Below, piece after piece: positions 15,788 through 23,031 of a stretch of DNA of 39,018 bases (position 1 is its first letter; each line of letters begins with the position of its first letter). The DNA comes from Candidatus Corynebacterium faecipullorum. GTDB taxonomy: Bacteria > Actinomycetota > Actinomycetes > Mycobacteriales > Mycobacteriaceae. The position numbers and the translations under genes are program-made. Location of the stretch: NCBI GenBank assembly GCA_019114925.1, contig DXEO01000079.1, positions 1-39,018 of the forward strand, read 5' to 3'. The notes beneath the pieces were generated by a model. That model was not told the origin of the DNA and did no database searches. It saw only the letters and a program-made list of their open reading frames with translations.

Positions 15788-16420
15788 CTACTGCAGCGGG
15801 CCCAGGGCCATAAACCGCTTCCACGTTTCCCACTCTTCCCGCAAGCGCGGCAAGGCGCTGGGTGAGGTGACGGAGTCGTCGACAAGCACGGCGTCCTGCA
15901 TGCGCACGCCGTTGTCGAAGAAGAGAGCCGCGTGCCCGGATGCCCCGTAGCGGAGGACCGGCACCAAGTTGAGCCCATCGAAAGACAGCGGGGCATTGGG
16001 GCGCACATCGAGCCCCGCGATCGCCGCGAGCGTGGGTGCCAAGTCGAGCGGAGAGACGAGCTCTGTGCACTCTCCGGATTCTGCAACCCCGGGCCACAGA
16101 ACGGACATGGCGGCCTTGTCGCCCTGCAGGGAGCACACCGCCACCACACCATCGAGGGTGTCCAGTAGCTGGGGGTTCGGCTGCTCGAGAAGACGAAAGA
16201 CCTGCGGAGAAGCTGGCTGGGTATCCTCCCGAACCTCGAAGCCAGCGGCCTTGAAAATCTCCGTGATGCGCGTTGTGGCTCCGCGCTGTGGGTATTGTCC
16301 GGTGAGCACCGCGCGGCGTGATGCCGCATAGCTTGGTGCCGGTACCCACGCGTTAGCGAAGCGCATACCGCGCAGCGCTGATTCCGGGGCGTGGTCAAAA
16401 GTCGCGAGGGTGATGTCCAT
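15788..16420 (-). CDS. Compact sulfatase-like protein without the formylglycine cysteine
   Basis: This 210-residue protein shows scattered blocks of the sulfatase/alkaline-phosphatase superfamily. GMRFANAWVPAPSYAASRRA then VLTGQYPQRG aligns with the sulfatase signature, but Tyr 31 replaces the Cys that becomes formylglycine, and Ala replaces the following Pro. TEIFKAAGFEV, VLWPGV and SPLDLAPTLAAIAGL with SFDGLNLVPVL match the later blocks. Normal sulfatases exceed 400 residues; here the Asp-Asp metal motif and the Asp-Asn motif are missing. It is either a degenerate enzyme or a repurposed pseudo-enzyme. The frame is intact. TGGACT seven bases before ATG 16420 suggests leaderless transcription. 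Confidence 0.65.
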   Translation of the reverse strand: MDITLATFDHAPESALRGMRFANAWVPAPSYAASRRAVLTGQYPQRGATTRITEIFKAAGFEVREDTQPASPQVFRLLEQPNPQLLDTLDGVVAVCSLQGDKAAMSVLWPGVAESGECTELVSPLDLAPTLAAIAGLDVRPNAPLSFDGLNLVPVLRYGASGHAALFFDNGVRMQDAVLVDDSVTSPSALPRLREEWETWKRFMALGPLQ

Positions 16421-16427
16421 GGAAGAG

Positions 16428-16433
16428 AGTCCA
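16428..16433 (-). promoter_or_regulatory. Candidate -10 of a leaderless promoter for the sulfatase-like gene
   Basis: TGGACT on the minus strand stands seven bases before the ATG, with no ribosome binding site. It overlaps the end of the tRNA-Arg terminator region. Confidence 0.35.
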
Positions 16434-16444
16434 ATCTGTGCCCA

Positions 16445-16488
16445 AAGGCCACTTTCTGAGGCTTAGTGAAGCCCTAGAAAGTGGCCTT
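16445..16488 (-). terminator. Terminator after tRNA-Arg
   Basis: AAGGCCACTTTCT (16445-16457) pairs with AGAAAGTGGCCTT (16476-16488). Inner arms GGCTT and AAGCC extend the stem around a 4-base loop. It lies directly 3' of the minus-strand tRNA. Confidence 0.8.
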
Positions 16489-16496
16489 GACCTGCG

Positions 16497-16570
16497 TGCC
16501 CCCAGCAGGATTCGAACCCGCGACACATGGGGTAGAAACCCACTGCTCTAATCCACTGAGCTATGGAGGC
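16497..16570 (-). tRNA. tRNA-Arg (anticodon TCT)
   Basis: A 74-base cloverleaf lies on the minus strand. The acceptor is GCCTCCA/TGGGGGC with one T-G pair, the anticodon stem GTGGG/CCCAT holds loop TTTCTAC (anticodon TCT), and the T-arm is GGGTTCGAATCC. The discriminator is A and CCA is not encoded. It reads AGA codons, which are rare in this GC-rich DNA. Confidence 0.95.
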
Positions 16571-16629
16571 GTACCGAAACATCATAACGCACCGTTGCGG
16601 ACTGCCTGATTATCGGGCTATCGCTGGCA

Positions 16630-16909
16630 TTAGTCCTGCGCTGGTGTTGAGGAAGCAAATTCGGCAGGGCGCGCGCTGGCGGTGTTGAGGAGGGAATCGA
16701 TCGAGGTGGCCACGCCGTAGAGATAATCTCCGGCCTCCGTCGTGTGGACTCCGCCGCGTCCGCGGGATAGCAGCTTCACGTTGAGATCTTTTTCAAGCTT
16801 GCGGACGCAGGCTCATAGAAGGTTGCGTGAGCTGTAGCGCTTCTGCAGCTTGCGTGAAAGAACCGTGATCTACGACGGCCCGAAAGTGGTGAAGCTGGCG
16901 AGAGTCCAT
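16630..16909 (-). pseudogene. Frameshifted and truncated LysR-type regulator remnant
   Basis: On the minus strand from ATG 16909 the frame gives MDSRQLHHFRAVVDHG then SFTQAAEALQLTQPSMSLR, a clear LysR winged-HTH. It stops at TGA 16793-16795. In a second frame, from about 16807, the text continues VRKLEKDLNVKLLSRGRGG and HTTEAGDYLYGVATSIDSLL, the expected next part of the HTH domain, ending at TAA 16630-16632. One small indel near 16805 therefore broke the gene. The whole effector-binding domain, about 200 residues, is absent, so even without the frameshift this would be a fragment. It is divergent from the CopD-CtaG gene. A LysR-type dyad survives between them. Confidence 0.85.
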
Positions 16910-16940
16910 AAGGGCAGACTGCACGAATGCTGAGAATTAT

Positions 16941-16955
16941 TTACCTTTTAGGTAA
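16941..16955. promoter_or_regulatory. LysR-type operator dyad
   Basis: TTACCT-TTT-AGGTAA is a perfect 15-base inverted repeat with the TTAC-N7-GTAA and T-N11-A arrangement of LysR-family boxes. It lies between the lysR remnant and the divergent copD-ctaG gene, 18 bases before that gene's -10. Confidence 0.6.
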
Positions 16956-16972
16956 GAGAACGTCTGTGGCGG

Positions 16973-16978
16973 TAGACT
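16973..16978 (+). promoter_or_regulatory. Candidate -10 of a leaderless copD-ctaG promoter
   Basis: TAGACT is followed by seven bases and ATG 16986. No ribosome binding site is present. Confidence 0.5.
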
Positions 16979-16985
16979 GCCCACC

Positions 16986-19058
16986 ATGCACACTGAGAAA
17001 GAAAATCCCAGCTCACAGCACTTGCGGGGGCTGGCGCACTCGGGGTCGGGAGCGCAGCCTTCCCGCTTGTTGAATCTTTCTTTCGTCGTCTTCGCGGGAC
17101 TCGTGGGAGGAATTATTTCCTTGTTCTTTCTCGCGGATTCGCTTGCCGCCCTGGGCATCCCCGACCCAGGCCGCATGACAACGTTCGGCCTTCCCTTCTT
17201 CCGCGCGGTTGCCTGGATGCTGATGGCGCTAGCCATCGGTTCATTTATGTCCAGCGCCTTTTTGATTTACCCAGCCGTGCCGGACAAGGACAACGAGCGT
17301 CTCATCGAGGCTGGCCTGACCGTCGATGGGCACATTGCGGCGCGCACCGGTGCGTGGGCGGCCGTGGGTGCCGCGGTGGTGTCGTTGATTGAGGTCCCCC
17401 TCGTGATGTCGGACCTCACCGGTACCCCGTTGGGTCAGGTCCTCAACCCAGAGCTGATGGGCATGGCGGTGGGGCAGATCGCCACGTCGCAAGTGTGGCT
17501 GCTCACCGCAGGAATTGCAGCACTCGTTGCCATCATGGGCTTTGTGGCGCGCACCTGGGCAGGCCAGGTTGCCACGTTCTTCCTGTCGCTGTTGTTGACG
17601 GTGCCCCTCGGCATGGAGGGCCACTCGGCCTCCGGTGGTGATCATGATTACGGCACGAACTCGCTGCTATTACACCTGTTCTTCATCATGCTGTGGGTCG
17701 GCGGGCTCATGGGCCTTATTGCGCATGGCCGCCGCCTGGGGCCTGACATGGGCGTGGCGGTTCGCCGGTATTCCACAGTTGCGCTGCTGTCCATCTTGGG
17801 GTTGGCGGCGACCGGTGTGGTCAACGCGCTCATCCGCGTTGAGTTCGGGGATTTATTCACCACTCGCTATGGCTTGCTGGTGTTGAGCAAAACAGTGCTC
17901 ACCGTGGTGCTCGCGGCCATCGGCTTTGTGCATCGCCGGGTCACCATTCCCCAGCTGCAACGCGTGCCGCGCCTGTTTATTCGGGTGTCCGTGGTGGAGG
18001 TTCTCATCATGGCGACCACAGTCGGCGTAGCCATCTCGATGGGCCGTACACCGCCCCCGCCGCCGCGGGATCCGAACCTCAACGCCATGCAGATCCTCGT
18101 GGGCTACGAGCTTTTCGACGCCCCTACAGCCACCAACGTGTGGACCATGTTCCGCTTTGATCTCATGTTTGGCTCGCTCGGACTCGTGCTAGCCGGCTTC
18201 TACCTGTACGCGCTCTGGCGTCTGAAGCAGCGTGGGCTGACGTGGTCGGCGGTGCGTACTTCCTGGTTCCTTGTGGGTTCACTGGGCCTGACGTTGATCC
18301 TGAGCAATGGCATCGGCCTATACATGCCGGCGCTGTACTCCATGCACATGTTGGTGCACATGATTCTGTCCATGGCGATCCCTCTGTGCCTTGTGCTGGG
18401 CGCCCCAGTGACCTTGGTGATGGAAGCGTTTGAACCTGGGGAGCCGGGCAAGCCCACGCTTCACGACGCCGCCGTCGCCCTCACCAGATCCCGTACCCTG
18501 CGTGTGCTCACGCACCCAGCGGTCAACGTCCTGCAGTTCCTGGCTATTCTCTACGTGCTCTACCTCTTCCCGAGCTTCTATGAGGTCGCCATTTCGGAAC
18601 ATGCAGGTCACGTCATCATGAACTGGGTCTTCTTGATTTCCGGCTATATCTACTACTGGGAGGTCATCGGTCCGGATCCGCTGCCGTGGCGCGCGCCCAC
18701 GGGCGTTCGCTTGCTAATTCTGTTTGTGTCGATGCCCATGCACCTCTTCGCCGGTGTTTACCTCATGCAGATGCAGGTGATTCTTGGTTTGGACTTCTAT
18801 GAGTCCTTGAACCTGCCGTGGAATCCGGACTTTGTGAAGGACCAGCGGACCGGCGGTGGCATTTCTTGGGGATTCGGCCAGTTCCCGCTTGTGATTGTGT
18901 TCGGCTCACTCTTCCGGGACTGGCTGCGCGAAGATCGCGCGACCGCCCGGCGCTATGACGCTAAGGCAGACGTGGACGGCGATGCTGAGCTGGAACGCTA
19001 TAACGCCATGCTTAAACAAATGGGGGAAGGCGACGAGTCTAGCTTCCGCCAGCACTAG
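16986..19058 (+). CDS. CopD-CtaG fusion membrane protein (copper handling / cytochrome oxidase assembly)
   Basis: This 690-residue polytopic membrane protein has two recognisable halves. The N-terminal half (about 30-365) is CopD-like, with GHSASGGDHDYGTNSLLLHL and LWVGGLMGLIAHGRR (conserved His residues for copper), plus RYGLLVLSKTVLTVVLAAIG near the end of the domain. The C-terminal half (about 375-670) is a caa3-type CtaG domain, with YMPALYSMHMLVHMILSMAI and SMPMHLFAGVYLMQMQ, rich in His and Met. The fusion is common in Actinobacteria and is linked to copper import and delivery to cytochrome oxidase. It follows a broken lysR gene that may once have controlled it. Transcription is probably leaderless. 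Confidence 0.9.
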   Translation: MHTEKENPSSQHLRGLAHSGSGAQPSRLLNLSFVVFAGLVGGIISLFFLADSLAALGIPDPGRMTTFGLPFFRAVAWMLMALAIGSFMSSAFLIYPAVPDKDNERLIEAGLTVDGHIAARTGAWAAVGAAVVSLIEVPLVMSDLTGTPLGQVLNPELMGMAVGQIATSQVWLLTAGIAALVAIMGFVARTWAGQVATFFLSLLLTVPLGMEGHSASGGDHDYGTNSLLLHLFFIMLWVGGLMGLIAHGRRLGPDMGVAVRRYSTVALLSILGLAATGVVNALIRVEFGDLFTTRYGLLVLSKTVLTVVLAAIGFVHRRVTIPQLQRVPRLFIRVSVVEVLIMATTVGVAISMGRTPPPPPRDPNLNAMQILVGYELFDAPTATNVWTMFRFDLMFGSLGLVLAGFYLYALWRLKQRGLTWSAVRTSWFLVGSLGLTLILSNGIGLYMPALYSMHMLVHMILSMAIPLCLVLGAPVTLVMEAFEPGEPGKPTLHDAAVALTRSRTLRVLTHPAVNVLQFLAILYVLYLFPSFYEVAISEHAGHVIMNWVFLISGYIYYWEVIGPDPLPWRAPTGVRLLILFVSMPMHLFAGVYLMQMQVILGLDFYESLNLPWNPDFVKDQRTGGGISWGFGQFPLVIVFGSLFRDWLREDRATARRYDAKADVDGDAELERYNAMLKQMGEGDESSFRQH

Positions 19059-19115
19059 AGAGCTGGCGCGTCCAGGGTGATGGAAAGGGTACTTCTGCCT
19101 GGATAGATGGATTTT

Positions 19116-19144
19116 TTGTTGACGCTTGCAACAAGTTATCCACA
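19116..19144. promoter_or_regulatory. Consensus DnaA box next to a TTGTTG dyad
   Basis: TTATCCACA at 19136-19144 is a perfect DnaA box. Directly before it lies a dyad, TTGTTG (19116-19121) and CAACAA (19129-19134), with a 7-base spacer. Both lie about 120 bases upstream of the SSB paralogue gene. Only one box is seen, so this is not an origin. Confidence 0.5.
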
Positions 19145-19264
19145 GGTTGCTGGCGAAATCATTGCGGGTGCGGTTCTTGGTGGCAAAGATGCGAGGTAAG
19201 GGAGGCGCATCGCTTCCTTAAACTCAAGAAAGCCACGAGCCATGACCAGCAAAGGAATCTCGCA

Positions 19265-19909
19265 ATGTCTCAATACCCAATCTCCATTACAGGACGTCTG
19301 ACCCACGACCCGCACCTGACCAAAATTAGCGACACCATGTATAAGGCCCGCATCCGCATCGCTTCTTCCCGCAGCGTTCCGGAAAAAGACGAGGAGGGAA
19401 AAACCGTATGGCGGGAGCTGGACCTTAACTTCATCGATGGAGAAGTATGGGGTCAGTGCGCCATCAACGTGAAGAAGTCCCTGTTTAAGGGCATGCCCGT
19501 CTTCGTTATGGGCTCCATCGTGACGGACCGATGGAAAGATCAACACGGTGCGAAGCGCTCTAGGACCTATATCAAGATTGCTCACGTGGGCCTAGACCTC
19601 AACCGCTTCTGCGTCACCTCTACAAAGATCGGTACCTCCTATGGTGAGGAGGGCAGCGAAGCCCTCTGGCTAGGGGAGAACCCGCCGGTACTCGACGTGG
19701 ATTACACGGCACCGCCGAGCGATACACAGAACGCAGGGGATACGCAGAACGCAGACAACACAGAAGGCTCGGAGAGCGCAACGGAAGAAGCAATGCCAGC
19801 TGCATTGCGGCCGGGAGATACTCCGCAGGACACCGCGGCGGACCGTCAGCAAGCGCAGTGTGGGGCTGAACCATACCTTGAACCGGAGCCAGAAGAAGCG
19901 ATGGTCTAA
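19265..19909 (+). CDS. Single-stranded DNA-binding protein paralogue
   Basis: This 214-residue protein has an N-terminal OB-fold of the SSB family: ISITGRLTHDPHLTKI, KARIRIASSRSV, ELDLNFIDGEVWGQCA, and FKGMPVFVMGSIVTDRW. After about residue 125 it has an acidic, low-complexity tail with the tandem words DTQNAG and DTQNAD. The last residues (EPEPEEAMV) lack the usual DDIPF-like tip that recruits repair partners, so this is likely the accessory SSB rather than the replicative one next to rpsF. A DnaA box lies upstream. CAAAGGAATCTCGCA before ATG 19265 contains an AAAGGA ribosome binding site. A hairpin follows, then ettA. Confidence 0.85.
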   Translation: MSQYPISITGRLTHDPHLTKISDTMYKARIRIASSRSVPEKDEEGKTVWRELDLNFIDGEVWGQCAINVKKSLFKGMPVFVMGSIVTDRWKDQHGAKRSRTYIKIAHVGLDLNRFCVTSTKIGTSYGEEGSEALWLGENPPVLDVDYTAPPSDTQNAGDTQNADNTEGSESATEEAMPAALRPGDTPQDTAADRQQAQCGAEPYLEPEPEEAMV

Positions 19910-19911
19910 GG

Positions 19912-19949
19912 ACAAAGGACTACCGCCGCCCATGTCATGTAGTCTTTGT
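19912..19949 (+). terminator. Hairpin between the SSB paralogue and ettA
   Basis: ACAAAGGACTAC (19912-19923) pairs with GTAGTCTTTGT (19939-19949) apart from one extra G, around a 15-base loop. TACTGT (19949-19954), just after it, is a possible -10 for ettA. Confidence 0.55.
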
Positions 19950-19989
19950 ACTGTTATTTACCAATCCTGACAGAAGCAAAGGGTGAAAC

Positions 19990-21660
19990 ATGGGCGAATT
20001 CATCTACACGATGAAAAACGTGCGTAAGGCCATCGGTGACAAGGTTATTTTGGACAACGTCACCATGGCTTTCTACCCGGGCGCCAAGATCGGCGTCGTG
20101 GGCCCCAACGGTGCAGGTAAGTCCTCGATCCTGAAGATTATGGCCGGACTGGATCAGCCGTCCAACGGTGAGGCATTCATCGATCCGGGCAAGACCGTCG
20201 GCATCCTCCTCCAGGAGCCGCCGCTCAACGAGGAAAAGACGGTCCGTGAGAACGTCGAAGAGGGGCTCGGAGAGATCTTCCAGAAGAAGCAGCGCTTCGA
20301 AGAGATTGCTGAAGAGATGGCCACCAACTACTCCGATGAACTCATGGAGGAGATGGGCAAGCTCCAGGAGGAGCTGGATGCCGCCGATGCCTGGGAAGTG
20401 GATTCCAAGATCGAGCAGGCCATGGAAGCACTGCGCTGCCCGCCGTCCGATGATCCGGTGACCAATCTTTCCGGTGGTGAGCGCCGCCGCGTTGCGCTGG
20501 CCAAGCTGCTGCTGAGTGAGCCGGACCTGCTGCTGCTGGACGAGCCTACGAACCACCTTGACGCCGAGTCCGTCCAGTGGCTGGAGAAGCACCTCGAGAC
20601 CTACCCGGGTGCGGTCCTTGCCGTGACCCACGACCGCTACTTCCTCGACCACGTCGCGGGCTGGATCTGTGAGGTTGACCGCGGCAAGCTCTACCCCTAC
20701 GAGGGCAACTACTCCACCTACTTGGAGAAGAAGGCCGAGCGTCTCGAGATTGCTGGCGCTAAGGATAAGAAGCTGCAGAAGCGCCTCAAGGACGAGCTCG
20801 CGTGGGTTCGCTCCGGTGCGAAGGCCCGCCAGGCCAAGAACAAGGCTCGTCTCCAGCGCTACGAGGAAATGGCTGCGGAGGCCGAGCAGTACAAGAAGCT
20901 CGACTTCGAAGAGATTCAGATTCCGACTCCGCCGCGCCTGGGCAACAAGGTTGTGGAGGTCAAGAACCTGACCAAGGGCTTCGACGGCCGTGTCCTCATC
21001 AAGGATCTTTCCTTCACCTTGCCGCGCAACGGCATCGTCGGTGTTATCGGCCCCAACGGTGTGGGTAAGTCCACCCTGTTCAAGACCATCGTGGGATTGG
21101 AGCAGCCGGATTCCGGTTCCGTTGACGTCGGCGAGACCGTCAAGCTGTCTTATGTTGACCAGGGCCGCGAGAACATTGACCCGGAGGCCACCGTGTGGGA
21201 GGTCGTTTCCGACGGGCTGGATTACATCCACGTTGGTCAGAACGAGATGCCGTCCCGCGCCTACCTTTCCGCTTTCGGTTTCAAGGGCGCTGACCAGCAA
21301 AAGCCTTCCAAGGTCCTCTCCGGTGGTGAGCGTAACCGCCTGAACCTGGCCTTGACCCTTAAGGAAGGCGGCAACCTGATCCTCCTCGATGAGCCGACCA
21401 ACGACCTAGACGTGGAAACCCTGGGTTCCTTGGAAAACGCCCTGGAGAAGTTCCCTGGCTGCGCCGTGGTTATCTCCCACGATCGCTGGTTCCTCGATCG
21501 CACCTGTACCCACATCTTGGCGTGGGAGGGCAACGTTGCAGAAGGCCAGTGGTTCTGGTTCGAGGGCAACTTCGGCGACTACGAGAAGAACAAGGTCGAG
21601 CGACTCGGCGAGGAGGCTGCACGCCCGTCCCGCGTAACCCACCGTAAGCTCAGCCGCTAG
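19990..21660 (+). CDS. ettA: Energy-dependent translational throttle protein EttA (ABC-F)
   Basis: This 556-residue soluble ABC-F protein has two ATPase domains and no membrane segments. The first domain has GPNGAGKSS, LSGGERRRVALAKLLL and LLLLDEPTNHLDAES. The second has GPNGVGKST, LSGGERNRLNLALTL and LILLDEPTNDLDVET. The interdomain linker near residues 240-310 is highly charged. The N-terminus GEFIYTMKNVRKAIGD is characteristic of EttA, which binds the ribosomal E site and gates entry into elongation according to the ATP/ADP ratio. ATG 19990 follows AAAGGGTGAAAC. It has strongly biased codons, consistent with high expression. The thioesterase gene follows 48 bases on. Confidence 0.96.
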   Translation: MGEFIYTMKNVRKAIGDKVILDNVTMAFYPGAKIGVVGPNGAGKSSILKIMAGLDQPSNGEAFIDPGKTVGILLQEPPLNEEKTVRENVEEGLGEIFQKKQRFEEIAEEMATNYSDELMEEMGKLQEELDAADAWEVDSKIEQAMEALRCPPSDDPVTNLSGGERRRVALAKLLLSEPDLLLLDEPTNHLDAESVQWLEKHLETYPGAVLAVTHDRYFLDHVAGWICEVDRGKLYPYEGNYSTYLEKKAERLEIAGAKDKKLQKRLKDELAWVRSGAKARQAKNKARLQRYEEMAAEAEQYKKLDFEEIQIPTPPRLGNKVVEVKNLTKGFDGRVLIKDLSFTLPRNGIVGVIGPNGVGKSTLFKTIVGLEQPDSGSVDVGETVKLSYVDQGRENIDPEATVWEVVSDGLDYIHVGQNEMPSRAYLSAFGFKGADQQKPSKVLSGGERNRLNLALTLKEGGNLILLDEPTNDLDVETLGSLENALEKFPGCAVVISHDRWFLDRTCTHILAWEGNVAEGQWFWFEGNFGDYEKNKVERLGEEAARPSRVTHRKLSR

Positions 21661-21708
21661 GGCCTTTTGCCCCTAGCGTTTAAGCACGAACTCCGGAAGG
21701 AACCTGGA

Positions 21709-22167
21709 ATGTCCGCTCAGAATGTTGTGTTGGAGGAGACTAAGGGCAACGTCCACGCGCTTACCGTGGGCGTGCGCTGGTCGGACTTCGACATGTACGG
21801 CCACATGATGAACGCCAACTTCATCGAGCTGGCGCAGGAGGCGCGCTTGGCTTTTGCCATGCACCACTTCTACGCTCGCGGCGTCAACATGGTGGCTTTC
21901 GTTCGTCACATCGAGGCGGACTATGTCCGCCCCATCAAGTGGGATGGACGCCATGGAACGGTGACGGTGGAAACCACGGTGGTGCGCCTCGGCACCACGT
22001 CTTTCACCACTCGCCAGACGATCAAGGATGCGCAGGGCCAAGTGGCCTGCGTCATTGATTGCGTGCAGGTCACCATCGACCCAGAAACTCAGATGCCGCG
22101 AGAGGTCTCTGAGCAGGAGCGCAATATTATCCTGGAGCACGCCGTCGTCGAGCTTGAGCAGCAGTAA
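21709..22167 (+). CDS. Acyl-CoA thioesterase (4HBT hotdog fold)
   Basis: This 152-residue hotdog-fold protein carries the 4HBT signature VRWSDFDMYGHMMNANFIEL with the catalytic Asp, then EARLAF and EADYVRPIKWDGR. Such enzymes hydrolyse acyl-CoA thioesters in the cytosol. Substrate chain length is not readable. The open frame starts at 21667, but ATG 21709 is favoured because GGAAGGA sits seven bases upstream and the residues before it are unlike the family. Its stop overlaps the next gene's ATG (TAATG). In corynebacteria and mycobacteria a similar gene commonly follows ettA. Confidence 0.88.
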   Translation: MSAQNVVLEETKGNVHALTVGVRWSDFDMYGHMMNANFIELAQEARLAFAMHHFYARGVNMVAFVRHIEADYVRPIKWDGRHGTVTVETTVVRLGTTSFTTRQTIKDAQGQVACVIDCVQVTIDPETQMPREVSEQERNIILEHAVVELEQQ

Positions 22168-22823
22168 TGGAGCGCGAAACTCTGACATTGCGCAGCGGTG
22201 GGGTAGGGCTGCGCGCCCTACTTTCCCGCGCGACGGGGCTGGATGCATCCGCAGCGGTGCGCCTGCGTCAGTACGATACCAACCAAGCTGAGGTCTTTGT
22301 CACCACCCCGTTCGATGTTGTCGTGGCGCGGCGCTGTGAGGGGACTGTGGGCCGCGACGGTGCCGTGGTGTCGGCGCCGGCGCTTCTCGACGCCCTCCAC
22401 ACCGTCCCTGATTCCCTCGGCCACGAGGGAGGCGTGGAACTTGATTTAGGTCCAGCACGTGATCCGTCCTGGCCGGGGGCCTTGCCGCCGGTACAGGGTT
22501 TTAGGGAGATCGACTCGCTGCCGGTCGACGTTGTCCGTGAACTCGCGGACAAGGGCCGTCAGCTGGCCCGCCAGTTCTCCGGGCCGATGGGACCTCCGAA
22601 GAGCCTGCTGAATCAGACGGTGCTCACCGTGAATGATGCGGAGACTCAGGTGGAGATTCCCATGCGGATGATTTTCGCCTGCACGAGCTTGGGGCTCATC
22701 CCGGGCTTTGCCGCCTCGCTCGAGATCCCGCGCCACCTTCGCGTGGCAGGCAAGGGGCGCTGGGTACGCCTCGATGCGCCTTATGGCAGCGTCTACCACT
22801 CGACTCGGCTGTCCTTGTTCTAA
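22167..22823 (+). CDS. Conserved actinobacterial hypothetical protein
   Basis: This 218-residue soluble protein has no domain I recognise. It has no signal peptide or transmembrane segment. The first 100 residues look like a mixed alpha/beta domain (TLTLRSGGVGLRALL, VFVTTPFDVVVARRCEG). The C-terminal half includes LLNQTVLTVNDAETQVEIPM and a basic end, WVRLDAPYGSVYHS. The start overlaps the thioesterase stop by one base, so the two are translationally coupled. That coupling suggests a shared lipid or CoA-thioester task, but this is inference from position only. Confidence 0.75.
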   Translation: MERETLTLRSGGVGLRALLSRATGLDASAAVRLRQYDTNQAEVFVTTPFDVVVARRCEGTVGRDGAVVSAPALLDALHTVPDSLGHEGGVELDLGPARDPSWPGALPPVQGFREIDSLPVDVVRELADKGRQLARQFSGPMGPPKSLLNQTVLTVNDAETQVEIPMRMIFACTSLGLIPGFAASLEIPRHLRVAGKGRWVRLDAPYGSVYHSTRLSLF

Positions 22824-22844
22824 ATGTTGCTCAAGCAATGCGTA

Positions 22845-22885
22845 CCCCGCCAGTGCGGCGCCTACGGCGACCGTCCAGGGCGGGG
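22845..22885 (+). terminator. Possible terminator after the 22167-22823 gene
   Basis: CCCCGCC (22845-22851) and GGCGGGG (22879-22885) can pair around a structured 27-base loop. Only CTTTG follows, so confidence is limited. Confidence 0.4.
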
Positions 22886-22965
22886 CTTTGCATAAAGAGC
22901 GCTACGGCTGCCACAGAGCGCTATGCCTACCTTGGATCTGATTGAGCTGAGACGGCACACAAAAG

Positions 22966-22983
22966 GGGTGATCTGCGTTACCC
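22966..22983 (+). promoter_or_regulatory. Dyad in the ald promoter region
   Basis: GGGTGA-TCTGCG-TTACCC is an 18-base dyad with 5 of 6 pairs matching. It lies about 50 bases before the ald start. It only weakly resembles the GlxR site. Confidence 0.35.
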
Positions 22984-23031
22984 TAAAGGGGTCGAATTCT
23001 TTTTCTTCAGCAAAAGGAGATGGCTCGAACC

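Noticed and set aside
19136..19144. Replication origin
   Set aside because: There is only one DnaA box and no AT-rich unwinding region or dnaA/dnaN genes.
19954..21300. Long open frame antisense to ettA
   Set aside because: It mirrors the biased codons of ettA, its protein is low in recognisable motifs, and the plus strand encodes a full ABC-F protein.
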